A stretch of DNA of 64,000 bases from the IMG/VR virus record IMGVR_UViG_3300046318_000491, positions 1 to 64,000 of that record; one strand, 5' to 3'. Position numbers and translations under genes: made by a program. Position 1 is the stretch's first letter. Each line of letters begins with the position of its first letter. Below, piece after piece: positions 30,880 through 42,301 of this stretch. Below the pieces are notes generated by a model that saw only the letters and a list, made by a program, of their open reading frames with translations, was not told where the DNA came from and did not search any database. Source of the DNA: a virus.

Positions 30880-32331
30880 ATCCTGACTGCCTAGATTAGA
30901 AGTGATCTTATATTTATAGGTTAGCTCCCACTTAGCTATATCCTCTAAATCATTAAGTAGTGGTTGGCCTTTTATGTTCAGACTGGTATTCAAAAGCATA
31001 GGGACACCCGTGATTTCATAAAACTTCTTAAGAACTGCATAGAGCCCTGGGTGCTGATTAGCATTTACTGTTTGAACCCTTGAAGTACCATCGTAGTGAA
31101 CTACAGATGGTACCAGTTCTGGTTTAAGACATCTAGGAGTGAATTGCATATATGGAGATACATAGTACATATCAAACCACTCGGACGCGTGTTCTTCCAT
31201 AACAATTGGGGCAAAGGGCCTGAATAGTTCACGCTTCTTTATCTTGTTTACTTTGTCCTTGATCTCAGGGTCTCGCGGATCAGCAAGGATGCTCCTATTA
31301 CCTAAAGCTCTAGGACCGAACTCAGCCCTACCGCTAGCAACTGGAGCTATTTTGTTCTCCATAAGTGCGTCTATGATTCTATCTACGGGGTACTCCCCAG
31401 GGATATTAGTGCCTAGATAGGGCCCATGCCAGTCAAGTTTCTTCTGGTGAACCGCCGCCGCTGCCCCTAGCGACGAACCAGCATCCCCTGGATTAGGCAT
31501 AATCCAAATATCCCTAAATAGTTTCCAGAGACGAGTATTAGCCTTACTGTTTAGGGCACAACCACCCATAAAAACTAGATTACTTTTACCAGTCAAAGAC
31601 TGAGCATCCCACATAAACTCCCAGAGTCGATCTTCATATACCTCTTGGACCGCAGCTGCGATGTCAAATCTGTCCTGATCGCTGATATCTTGGCCCCAGT
31701 CGTATATCCCTTTGTGGAAGTTATACTTCTGCGTATATGTAGACGAGAAATATGATGCCACCTTGTCGTAATACTTTTTAGAGTCACCATAGGCTGCCAT
31801 CCCCATCATGATATATTCTTCTTCGTTTGGCTTCAGCCCGATCAGCTGAGTGAACGCAGAATAGAACAGTCCATAGCTAAATGGATATTTCCATCGCTTG
31901 ACTTGCTTAAGAGAGTCACCTTCACCAACCCAAATTGAGCTAGTAGTGAACTCTCCTATCGCATCTAGAACGACAACAACTGCATCATCGAATGGCGAGG
32001 TGTAGTAGCCAGCCGCAGCATGCGAATGATGGTGATAAGCAACATAAGTAGGGATGCCTTTTAGCTCAGGCATACTTTTGTAAAATGGTTTTCCGCCACC
32101 TAGCCCGCCTCGCGAAAAGATGCGCCAATTCTTCAGCCAGCGATCTTCATAGTAAGCAATTTGATCTGGTAGACCATAGCTCAATGCTTCTAACAACAGT
32201 TCACGGTTAGTGAACCAATCATTTTTTACTTTAGAGTAGCGCTCGGCATGAGCAGCAAATATAATTTTTCCATCTTCAAGTACAGATACAGAAGCATCGT
32301 GGGAAGTCTCATTGATGCCAAGTATTCTCAT
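30877..32331 (-). CDS. Carbamoyltransferase (NodU/CmcH/TobZ family)
   Basis: The 484-residue protein has an N-terminal Kae1-like domain (ILGINETSHDASVSVLEDG, AERYSKVKNDW, YHHHSHAAAGYY with the metal-binding His residues) and the C-terminal YrdC-like signature EFGPRALGNRSILADPRD with RPFAPIVMEEHASEW. It transfers a carbamoyl group from carbamoyl phosphate, via carbamoyl-adenylate, to a hydroxyl group of a sugar or natural product. It is somewhat shorter than many family members (about 550-600). A hydroxyl produced by a neighbouring oxygenase or sugar is a possible acceptor. Confidence 0.88.
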   Translation of the reverse strand: MRILGINETSHDASVSVLEDGKIIFAAHAERYSKVKNDWFTNRELLLEALSYGLPDQIAYYEDRWLKNWRIFSRGGLGGGKPFYKSMPELKGIPTYVAYHHHSHAAAGYYTSPFDDAVVVVLDAIGEFTTSSIWVGEGDSLKQVKRWKYPFSYGLFYSAFTQLIGLKPNEEEYIMMGMAAYGDSKKYYDKVASYFSSTYTQKYNFHKGIYDWGQDISDQDRFDIAAAVQEVYEDRLWEFMWDAQSLTGKSNLVFMGGCALNSKANTRLWKLFRDIWIMPNPGDAGSSLGAAAAVHQKKLDWHGPYLGTNIPGEYPVDRIIDALMENKIAPVASGRAEFGPRALGNRSILADPRDPEIKDKVNKIKKRELFRPFAPIVMEEHASEWFDMYYVSPYMQFTPRCLKPELVPSVVHYDGTSRVQTVNANQHPGLYAVLKKFYEITGVPMLLNTSLNIKGQPLLNDLEDIAKWELTYKYKITSNLGSQD

Positions 32332-32337
32332 GGAACT

Positions 32338-32343
32338 ATTCTA
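32338..32343 (-). promoter_or_regulatory. -10 hexamer overlapping upstream stop codon (TAGAAT)
   Basis: TAGAAT precedes the ATG at 32331 by exactly 6 bases. Its TAG is the stop of the 32341-32574 gene. Confidence 0.5.
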
Positions 32344-32574
32344 TAGCTCTATACCAGAGTTAGTGGCTCGCCAAACACTAGGAGCGTGGTTGTCTTCAAC
32401 AGCAAGTTTTGCAGTTGGGTCCTCATATAAACGCAAAATATGAATACACGGGTCAGATTCCTCGAACTCTAAGTCCTCTGCCTCTGATGTGGGTAGCCCA
32501 TCATGCGTATAGCAAACGGCTGGACCAACCCATCCAGCAGTGATTCCAGTTTGAAGCCAAGTATCGAAGTCCAT
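32341..32574 (-). CDS. Small unknown protein
   Basis: I start this at MDFDTWLQTG (77 residues) because AGGAGAGCAA lies directly upstream; the longer frame is unlikely. The product is acidic, with WVGPAVCYTHDGLPTS and a central DPCIHILRLYED strand. It resembles small unnamed actinophage proteins by appearance only. It ends 9 bases before the carbamoyltransferase start. Confidence 0.55.
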   Translation of the reverse strand: MDFDTWLQTGITAGWVGPAVCYTHDGLPTSEAEDLEFEESDPCIHILRLYEDPTAKLAVEDNHAPSVWRATNSGIEL

Positions 32575-32638
32575 TTGCTCTCCTAAAATTAAACCCTCCA
32601 CCCAGAATAGGGCAAAGGGTCTAATTTGTCAAATAGGA

Positions 32639-32923
32639 CTACTGGTATTTTTCTTCTTCAGGCTTTGATTCACCAAGACCGTCAGCAGTTGCTTTAGGGT
32701 CTTTCACATTGAAGGCAGCATTAATTTCTTCAGCAGTTAGTTTGCCATCATCGATGTAGGCACGAGCTAGACGCTCAACTACGGCTGCTACAGCACCAGC
32801 ACCTGCCATTAGGCAAGCCTGTGCAAGGCCAACACCAACGATAGATCCAGTACCAATAACGCTAAGCGCGGTGGCGATAAATACCGCCATAATTCGGTAT
32901 ACGATACCTAGAACAGTTTTCAT
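32639..32923 (-). CDS. Two-span membrane protein, holin-like
   Basis: The 94-residue protein has two hydrophobic spans (about 5-25 and 28-48, Ala/Gly-rich: GSIVGVGLAQACLMAGAGAVAAV) followed by a soluble acidic tail with an EF-hand-like DDGKLTAEEINAAF. A GGGAG site precedes the ATG. This resembles the small holin-like proteins of actinophages, although it is far from the endolysin. Confidence 0.55.
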   Translation of the reverse strand: MKTVLGIVYRIMAVFIATALSVIGTGSIVGVGLAQACLMAGAGAVAAVVERLARAYIDDGKLTAEEINAAFNVKDPKATADGLGESKPEEEKYQ

Positions 32924-32980
32924 TTTTCTCCCGGGATAGAGGTTAGTTAATTAAGCCTCTCTCCCAAGGGCATGAAATTA

Positions 32981-33295
32981 TTATAGCATTTTAGCGATAT
33001 TGCGAGTGCGAAGGCGTCGCATCATACGCCGACGGTCCATTTGAGTCATGCCTCCCCAGATACCCTGTAAATCAAGGCGCTCTAGCGCAAAGCCAGCGCA
33101 TTCCAGCTTATAAGGGCATTCAGCACAGATTGCTTTAGCCTCTCGCTCATTGGAGTAATACTCGAACTTAGCGATTATGGCATCAGAATGATCGACAGGG
33201 AAAAATATATCCGGGTCTGTTTGACTGCATAAAGGGTCACCATTGTCTGTAAAGTTAGGGAAACCCTCTAAGTATCCAATGCTATCAAAATCCAT
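32981..33295 (-). CDS. WhiB-family Fe-S transcriptional regulator
   Basis: The 104-residue protein has the four WhiB cysteines C23, C57, C60 and C66 (LCSQTD, ICAECPYKLEC) that hold a [4Fe-4S] cluster, the GIWGGM turn and a basic C-terminus (MDRRRMMRRLRTR) for DNA contact. WhiB proteins are confined to actinobacteria and their phages and bind the main sigma factor. Phage copies can modulate host transcription. It strongly supports an actinobacterial host. Confidence 0.93.
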   Translation of the reverse strand: MDFDSIGYLEGFPNFTDNGDPLCSQTDPDIFFPVDHSDAIIAKFEYYSNEREAKAICAECPYKLECAGFALERLDLQGIWGGMTQMDRRRMMRRLRTRNIAKML

Positions 33296-33319
33296 GGCGA
33301 GAGCCTTCCTAGTGCATAG

Positions 33320-33505
33320 TTATCTGTTCGTATGCTGGAACCCAGAACCTTTAAAAGTAATTGGCGGAGCACTGAACACTCTCAATAGTTTACCTTCGCA
33401 ACCCTCTTCAGCGCAAGTCGATCTAGTAGAAGGTTCGGTAATACTTCGGATCTCGGAGTATTTATGCTCCGGGTTCAAGTCACATTTAAATTCGTAAGTA
33501 GGCAT
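33320..33505 (-). CDS. FmdB-like zinc-ribbon protein
   Basis: The 61-residue protein starts MPTYEFKCD and has a second Cys pair (CAEEGC), then LLRVFSAPPITFKGSGF, matching the small FmdB/CxxC regulatory family. It probably binds zinc; the biological role is unknown. It lies between the nrd cluster and whiB. Confidence 0.75.
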   Translation of the reverse strand: MPTYEFKCDLNPEHKYSEIRSITEPSTRSTCAEEGCEGKLLRVFSAPPITFKGSGFQHTNR

Positions 33506-33524
33506 GGGTACAAGTTTACAGGGT

Positions 33525-33551
33525 AAAAGAAAACCCCTACCGAAGTAGGGG
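33525..33551 (-). terminator. Rho-independent terminator after nrdF
   Basis: On the minus strand CCCCTAC-TTCG-GTAGGGG forms a stable UUCG-capped stem (33534-33551), followed by TTTTCTTTT. It ends the nrdHIEF transcript. Confidence 0.88.
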
Positions 33552-33565
33552 GTCTCTCATCTGAA

Positions 33566-36654
<3,089 letters not shown>

Positions 36655-37055
36655 AGCTGCTCTAGCCTTTCAGTTATTTCCATAATGTCATCTGGCGTTC
36701 CTAGTATCTCTGCTCGGTATAGCAACGGAACGCCCGTCTTTGCTACAACGACATCTGCGGCTAAGCAATAGTGCTCACCAAAGTTGGTGTTACCAGTGCC
36801 GATGACCCCGCGGATAAGGTCTCTGTTTTGTTGCAAATTTAAAAACTTTACTACTTGACGTGGAACTGCTTTTTCATACTCTCCCCCGCCATAGGTAGGA
36901 AGGATCAAAACATATTCACGTTTTACAAGCAGAGGGCTCTCTGCATCCCACTTAAGTGGAATTTGTACAAGACTAGTCAGAAAAGAGAACTTTTCTGCAA
37001 AGCGCTTAGTGTTTCCAGACGCGCTGGAGAAATAGACGATGTCGTACATAACATC

Positions 37056-37061
37056 AGCCTA
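37056..37061 (-). promoter_or_regulatory. Possible -10 hexamer (TAGGCT) before nrdI
   Basis: TAGGCT lies 6 bases before the nrdI ATG at 37049. It fits TANNNT but is one of the weaker members of the set. Confidence 0.3.
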
Positions 37062-37064
37062 CTA

Positions 37065-37292
37065 CTAGTTAACTGATAAAGCACCTAATTTGTCAGGGCG
37101 GAAGCCTGACCAGTGGTCGTCGCCAGCGATAACGATTGGTGCAGCTTGATAACCAAGAGTTTTTACCATTTCATATGCAGCTTCATCCTGGCTAAGGTCA
37201 ATAACGGAGTACTCAACGTTATTTTTGTCTAAAACCTTTTTTGTACTTTCACATTGAACGCAAGATGGAAGTGTATAAACGGTTACAGACAT
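37065..37292 (-). CDS. nrdH: NrdH glutaredoxin-like redoxin
   Basis: The 75-residue protein has the redox motif CVQC (TLPSCVQCESTKKVLD) and C-terminal GDDHWSGFRPDKL, matching NrdH. It is the electron donor to NrdE. An AAAGG site lies about 10 bases before the ATG. Confidence 0.93.
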   Translation of the reverse strand: MSVTVYTLPSCVQCESTKKVLDKNNVEYSVIDLSQDEAAYEMVKTLGYQAAPIVIAGDDHWSGFRPDKLGALSVN

Positions 37293-37329
37293 TAGGAGAG
37301 CCTTTCAGGGCATAGAGTTATAAGCCAAA

Positions 37330-37368
37330 TCCTGACGATTTTTCCAAAATTTCTCTGGTTCGTCAGGA
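37330..37368 (-). promoter_or_regulatory. Perfect 9-bp inverted repeat upstream of nrdH
   Basis: TCCTGACGA (37330-37338) and TCGTCAGGA (37360-37368) can form a hairpin with a 21-base loop, 38 bases upstream of nrdH. Either it helps to terminate the upstream transcript (no long T run follows) or it is a regulatory hairpin or operator for the nrd genes. Confidence 0.45.
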
Positions 37369-37413
37369 GGCGGATTACTAGTATAAGTCAAAAAATGACG
37401 AGCGATTTTTTCG

Positions 37414-37644
37414 CTAAAAAAAGAATACAGCGTCCGCGATCTCTTTGCAAATCGGGCAAAGTTTTAAACGCTCAGGGTTTTTTGAAGGGATAAAAATTTT
37501 TCCACATAGGGCCTCAACAGGGGTTCCCATTATGTAGCCCTCCGTCACAGATGCGGCCTCAGCGTAATGAGCCAGTTCATCGTTGTTTTCAGAATCCGTG
37601 TCCTGGTCTAGGTTAGTTTCTACCAGATCTAAAACCTGAGTCAT
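37414..37644 (-). CDS. DUF3039-like actinobacterial protein
   Basis: The 76-residue protein has HYAEAASVTEGYIMGTPVEALCGK and PERLKLCPICKEI, which match the DUF3039 pattern (A/V-LCG and a CPxC pair) of actinobacteria. It probably binds zinc; the function is unknown. The start overlaps the upstream gene by four bases. A small AGCGA/TCGCT hairpin (37401-37415) overlaps its stop codon and may help termination. Confidence 0.7.
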   Translation of the reverse strand: MTQVLDLVETNLDQDTDSENNDELAHYAEAASVTEGYIMGTPVEALCGKIFIPSKNPERLKLCPICKEIADAVFFF

Positions 37645-38594
37645 ACAGCCTCCAGCATTGATAGCACCTTTGATTTTGGAATTGTAGCAAGGTGGCTACT
37701 TAAATCATTTGTACCATAAGAGATAACAAAATTAGAACCGTGCTCTACTAGTCCAGCAGCAAATTCAATGCCATTAATTTCAAACTGAAATTCCGGCGAG
37801 ATCGCAATCAGATCCCCTAGCTGGTTGTAGCGAACAAACTGATGCGTATAGAACTTCTGCTTACCAGCCTGTACCGCAAATGTCCTACGGCTCTGATACG
37901 TGACATTCTTGACGTAGAGAACGTGTACAACAGCGAGGTAAGTGCCATCGCCTAAGTCGTGAAGATTAGTATTCCCCCGAAGACCGCTGAGCTTTTTGTT
38001 TGAATTAAATTTATTGATTAAAGTACTGTCTTTAATTATAGCAGTGGGGCCGTAAATATACTCAAAGTTGGGATTAGGTTCGTAGGGGGCCATCCAGTTT
38101 TTCTCTGGCTTGGCATATTCTGGACCGTCATACTTCTCAACTAGAGTAGCCAAATTCTTTTTATGATCATATTTATATAGAGCCACACGAGCAACTGGAG
38201 TATGGCCTTTTTCCATCATGATGCCAGTAAAGTACCAAGAGCCATTACGCCAAAAAAGTTTTGCATCTTCAATCCCTCGTTCTAATAAAAACTCAGATTG
38301 AGCAAACTCTACTTGTCGTAAATTTTTAAAATTTAGCTGATCGTCAAGCTCAGTGAACCACACTTGATTTTTAATCTCACCCTGATTGGTGACCTCTAAG
38401 TACCCAGTGTCTAGATAGATAACGTAATTACTGGAGCGAATTGTTATGGCATAGCCCTCGATTGGAGAATATGCAATTGAAGGGTTAAAGGCAGACCAGG
38501 TTTTTACATCAGGATCTACTAATCTGCGAATCTGTCTGGTGGCCCCGCCCAGTTTCGCAATAGTAGGGTATGTTTGCTTAATTTTATTTTTCAT
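37641..38594 (-). CDS. Five-bladed beta-propeller protein, glycosidase/phosphorylase-like
   Basis: The 317-residue protein has repeated beta-strand pairs with RGIEDAKLFWRNGSWYFTGI and FAAGLVEHGSNFVISYGTND, which resemble the G-x-EDPR and final-blade motifs of GH130-type phosphorylases and related GH43/GH32-like propellers. GH130 enzymes act on mannosides. There is no signal peptide. It is next to a methyltransferase and downstream of the fibre promoter region, so it may act on a glycan of phage or host. The family assignment is tentative. Confidence 0.55.
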   Translation of the reverse strand: MKNKIKQTYPTIAKLGGATRQIRRLVDPDVKTWSAFNPSIAYSPIEGYAITIRSSNYVIYLDTGYLEVTNQGEIKNQVWFTELDDQLNFKNLRQVEFAQSEFLLERGIEDAKLFWRNGSWYFTGIMMEKGHTPVARVALYKYDHKKNLATLVEKYDGPEYAKPEKNWMAPYEPNPNFEYIYGPTAIIKDSTLINKFNSNKKLSGLRGNTNLHDLGDGTYLAVVHVLYVKNVTYQSRRTFAVQAGKQKFYTHQFVRYNQLGDLIAISPEFQFEINGIEFAAGLVEHGSNFVISYGTNDLSSHLATIPKSKVLSMLEAV

Positions 38595-39400
38595 ACATAA
38601 ATCACTGCCGGATAGCGATCCTTAACGTCAGATATCTTTTTTGCAACTGCAAATAGATTATCCCCCATATCAGCCAAGTCCAAGTTATATCCAGCACCCC
38701 TGAGGCGCTCTACGTCATCCAAGAACGGGTCTTCAAAGGTATTCTCGGTCCAGATATCGACCTGAAATCCTGCAGCCTCTAGGACACTTTTAAGGGTTCT
38801 TTTGCTGTACTCGTAGTTGTGTCGGTACGGGTTTCGGTCCTTATGATATTGCATGTAGAAATATGGCTCATAGCCACGTAGAATCTTCCACAAGCCCTGA
38901 GTACTGCAAGAGTTAGGGGTACTTAGGATTAATGTCCCATCCACCTTCAGTACACGATTAAGCTCAGATAGCATAAACATGGGGTCTACATCTAAGTGCT
39001 CTAATACCTCGGAGCATAGAATGGAGTCATATAGTTCATCCTCTACGGGCAATGTGGTGGACTCGAGATCCACTGCCATGTAAGTAGCCGTCAAAGAGGT
39101 AGAACCAAATACAATGCTCAGCTCTCCTTTTATTGGCATAGACAGATCAAAATTAGTGACATCTACCGTGACTCCAGGAGCTAATTTAGCTAAGGCTACA
39201 GGGATTATAGAGCTAGTGCCGACCTCCAACATACGGCCCCCTAGAGGGTTGCTTAATAAAATTTCTAGTGTTCTAGCATGACGTCTAGCATGAGTAGCAT
39301 GGTAGTGCTCATCGGTGCCATATCCCGACTCTTCTTTTATTAAACTTTGCAGGGTACTTGCAATTTTCTTATCTACCCCAAGATACGGTAGTGAAATCAT
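38591..39400 (-). CDS. Class I SAM-dependent methyltransferase
   Basis: The 269-residue protein has the Methyltransf_11 pattern: RMLEVGTSSIIPVALAKL (motif I), YDSILCSEVLEHLDVDP and LNRVLKVDGTLILSTPN, typical of enzymes acting on sugars or lipids. It overlaps the propeller gene by four bases. AGGGATTAAAG before the ATG may be its ribosome-binding site. The substrate is unknown. Confidence 0.75.
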   Translation of the reverse strand: MISLPYLGVDKKIASTLQSLIKEESGYGTDEHYHATHARRHARTLEILLSNPLGGRMLEVGTSSIIPVALAKLAPGVTVDVTNFDLSMPIKGELSIVFGSTSLTATYMAVDLESTTLPVEDELYDSILCSEVLEHLDVDPMFMLSELNRVLKVDGTLILSTPNSCSTQGLWKILRGYEPYFYMQYHKDRNPYRHNYEYSKRTLKSVLEAAGFQVDIWTENTFEDPFLDDVERLRGAGYNLDLADMGDNLFAVAKKISDVKDRYPAVIYV

Positions 39401-39492
39401 CTTTAATCCCTAAATGTGCCTCTAAGGTGCTCATCTTACCACACTGTAAATGCTGTAAAATAAGTATTGACTGTATCTCCCGAAAGTGCGTA

Positions 39493-39855
39493 ATGAGTAC
39501 ACCTGCTGGTCTTTATAACATCATAGCCGATCAGGGCTCTACTTTCTCGCGCACAATCGTATGGCGAGATCCAGCCAAGAAACCAATCTTGATGGAAGGC
39601 TACAAAGCCCGAATGCACGTCAGAACCTCAGTGGATGCTTCCGATACAGTCCTCGTACTCACCACTGAGAATGGTCGAATTAGTCTTCACCGAACTAATG
39701 GTCAGATTACTTTAACCATAGACGATGACACGATGGCTGCTATTCCTGAAGACAAGTACGTATATGACTTAGAGCTGCTTGGCCCTACTGCTTCACTATA
39801 CGTATACAAATTACTAACAGGCAATTTTGTTGTCCGAGCAGAGGTGACTCGATAA
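39493..39855 (+). CDS. Small tail-fibre module protein, paralogue of 61505-61870
   Basis: I start this at MSTPAGLYNIIAD (120 residues) since the longer frame runs into the divergent promoter region. The sequence IIADQGSTFSRTIVW, then GYKARMHVRTS and KYVYDLELLG with a final VRAEVTR, is clearly related to the 61505 product ([32 protein letters not shown]). Each copy directly precedes a fibre gene and overlaps it by one base. It is probably a baseplate or fibre-attachment beta domain. Confidence 0.7.
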   Translation: MSTPAGLYNIIADQGSTFSRTIVWRDPAKKPILMEGYKARMHVRTSVDASDTVLVLTTENGRISLHRTNGQITLTIDDDTMAAIPEDKYVYDLELLGPTASLYVYKLLTGNFVVRAEVTR

Positions 39856-40172
39856 TGGCTGGAGATGTTCCAAGCAGTGTCGCGACGGGAAGATATGTCC
39901 GTCAAATTGTCGTTTCCGCTCCAGGTCCACAGGGCCCTGGTGGTGTTGATGGCGTTCAAGCCGATGACATTGTTGCTTTGGTTTCATATCGTCATACTCA
40001 AAACACCCCACTCACTACGTGGACAGTAAACCACAACTTAAACTTCTACCCAAATGTAACAGTGTTCAATAGTGCTGGAAATCAGGTAGAGGGAAATGTA
40101 ATACACACTGATGCAACATCCCTAACCATAACTTTCTCGACAACCGTGTCGGGAAAAGCTCATCTCTCATAA
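39855..40172 (+). CDS. Tail-fibre protein with short collagen-like segment
   Basis: The 105-residue protein has a small N-terminal segment, APGPQGPGGVDG and a C-terminal beta domain (TTWTVNHNLNFYPNVTVFNSAGNQV) common in phage fibre tips. It overlaps the previous gene by one base. The related domain WTVTHNLG also ends the next, larger fibre. Confidence 0.7.
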   Translation: MAGDVPSSVATGRYVRQIVVSAPGPQGPGGVDGVQADDIVALVSYRHTQNTPLTTWTVNHNLNFYPNVTVFNSAGNQVEGNVIHTDATSLTITFSTTVSGKAHLS

Positions 40173-40182
40173 GGAAAAATAA

Positions 40183-42276
40183 ATGGCTCGCCAATTTCTA
40201 ACTGGGCTCAATCTAAATAAGAATGAGCTTCTAAATGCAAAAATCCAAAACCTCTCGACCACAGACATTGCTGCTATCAGCAGTCCTACAGCTGGTCAAC
40301 TCGCTTTTGACACCGACCTACACCAGCTCAAGGTATATAGCGGCACCGCATGGCTAGCTCTAGCTGCTGGCGGTAATGTACAGGAGGCAATCACAGCCGC
40401 TATTGATGCATTGACTACAGATGACATCGAAGAGGGCTCCACTAATCTCTATTACGAGACCGGCCGCGCTAAGACCGACGCTGCAGCCCTTCTAACTAGT
40501 GCAACTAAGACCAACATCACCATCACTGGTGACGGTGATGGTCTCACAATCACAGCTGAGAACGGTGTTGCTGACTCAACCACTGACGACCTTACTGAAG
40601 GTACTACTAACAAGTACTTCACCGACCAGCGTGCAATCGACGCTGTTGGTGGCTCAGCTAGTTCCGCAAATGACCCGAACACCGTTGTAAAGCGTGATGG
40701 CTCCGGGAATTTTGCAGCTGGACAGATCACAGCGAATGAGATTGTAGTTCAAACTGCCGGTAGCATCTTCGAGGACTCTGCCCTTAACATTACATCGACC
40801 AGTGGAAATGACATCAACATTTCTGCTAACCAAGACGTAAACATCACCTCGGCTAACGGCGACATTGTTCTTAACCCTGATGGCAACCTATACAAGGGCT
40901 CAGTAGGTTCTACTAACGAGATTATTACTCAGAGCAGACTTGACTCATACATCGGTGACAACACTGTAAACGGTTCGACTGGTAACACTGTTGCTGACCG
41001 AATTGGCTCAGTCACTGGTAACCTAACCACGCACATCAACGACACCTCTGCTCACGGCACTACCGGAGATGTTGTTGGTACCTCAGACTCCCAGAGTCTA
41101 ACCAATAAGACTCTCGGAACTGGCACAGTTCTTAGCGCTAACGTAGATGCTAACACCTACACCATTACCGACCTAGGTACCCCTTCAAACGACTCTGATG
41201 CCGCTACCAAGCTCTATGTAGACGACACAGTACTTGACCACGCCGCTGCGACAAGCGGAATTCACGGGGTTACAGGTAACATAGTTGGCACCTCAGACAA
41301 TCAGACCCTAACCAACAAGAATTTTGGTTCAGGTAACGTACTTACTGCAGATCTAGATGCTGATGGCAGCACCATTACCAACCTACCTACACCTACTAAC
41401 TCGGGCGACGCAGCAACAAAGGGCTACGTTGACAATGCAGTTGCAGGTCTAACTTGGAAGCCAGCAGTTCACTTGCTTGCAACTTCTAACGTTGCTTTGA
41501 CTGGAGATAACGAGACCCTCGTTATTGACGGCCACACTGCGCTAGGTGTTGATGAAGTTGGTTACCGAATCTTGCTAACCGCTCAGACAACAGACTCACA
41601 AAACGGTATCTATGTATACGCAGACACCGGGACTACATATACCCTCACACGTTCTGCAGATGCAGATGTCTACACCGAACTAAAGGGTGCAACTGTATTC
41701 GTCCAGGAAGGCACCACTTACGGACAGTCGGCATGGACTCAAGGCAACACATACCTAACTGACTTTACTGCTCAAGATTGGGTACAGTTCTCTGGTGCAG
41801 CTCAGATTGTGGCAGGCGCTGGTCTAACCAAGGATGGAAACACTCTTGATGTAGTTGGAACCACCAACCGCATCACCGTGCACGCTGACAACATTGACAT
41901 TTCTACAAGCTATGTCGGTCAGTCAAGCATTACAACCCTTGGAACCATTACCACTGGTGTTTGGAATGGTACTGACATTGCTGTCGCAGATGGTGGTACT
42001 GGTGCTTCAACAGCTGCTGGTGCTCGTCAGAACCTTGGTGCAACCACTAAGTACACAGAGGCTAACCCAGAGCTAATCGTTTCAAGCGGTGAAGTCACTT
42101 GGACCGTAACCCACAACCTAGGTATTCGTACTGTAGTTGTTCAGGTTTATGACACTGTAGGATTTGACTCAGTGGAGGTTGACGTAGAGCGCACCAACAC
42201 CAATACTGTCACTCTCCAGTGGCCAGCATCAGCAACTGTAGATGCAGGATCATACCAAGTAGTAATCATCGGTTAA
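40183..42276 (+). CDS. Tail fibre protein
   Basis: The 697-residue protein starts with a tail-association segment (ARQFLTGLNLNKNELLNA, AGQLAFDTDLHQLKVYSG), then repeats of the type LTNKTLGTGTVLSANVDA / TPSNDSDAATKLYVD, and ends with a beta tip (TWTVTHNLGIRTVVVQVYD). These are standard long-tail-fibre repeat units that form trimeric beta helices. An AAGGAAAAATAA site precedes the ATG. Confidence 0.85.
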   Translation: MARQFLTGLNLNKNELLNAKIQNLSTTDIAAISSPTAGQLAFDTDLHQLKVYSGTAWLALAAGGNVQEAITAAIDALTTDDIEEGSTNLYYETGRAKTDAAALLTSATKTNITITGDGDGLTITAENGVADSTTDDLTEGTTNKYFTDQRAIDAVGGSASSANDPNTVVKRDGSGNFAAGQITANEIVVQTAGSIFEDSALNITSTSGNDINISANQDVNITSANGDIVLNPDGNLYKGSVGSTNEIITQSRLDSYIGDNTVNGSTGNTVADRIGSVTGNLTTHINDTSAHGTTGDVVGTSDSQSLTNKTLGTGTVLSANVDANTYTITDLGTPSNDSDAATKLYVDDTVLDHAAATSGIHGVTGNIVGTSDNQTLTNKNFGSGNVLTADLDADGSTITNLPTPTNSGDAATKGYVDNAVAGLTWKPAVHLLATSNVALTGDNETLVIDGHTALGVDEVGYRILLTAQTTDSQNGIYVYADTGTTYTLTRSADADVYTELKGATVFVQEGTTYGQSAWTQGNTYLTDFTAQDWVQFSGAAQIVAGAGLTKDGNTLDVVGTTNRITVHADNIDISTSYVGQSSITTLGTITTGVWNGTDIAVADGGTGASTAAGARQNLGATTKYTEANPELIVSSGEVTWTVTHNLGIRTVVVQVYDTVGFDSVEVDVERTNTNTVTLQWPASATVDAGSYQVVIIG

Positions 42277-42301
42277 CATCTAACGATTAAAAGGATCCCA
42301 G

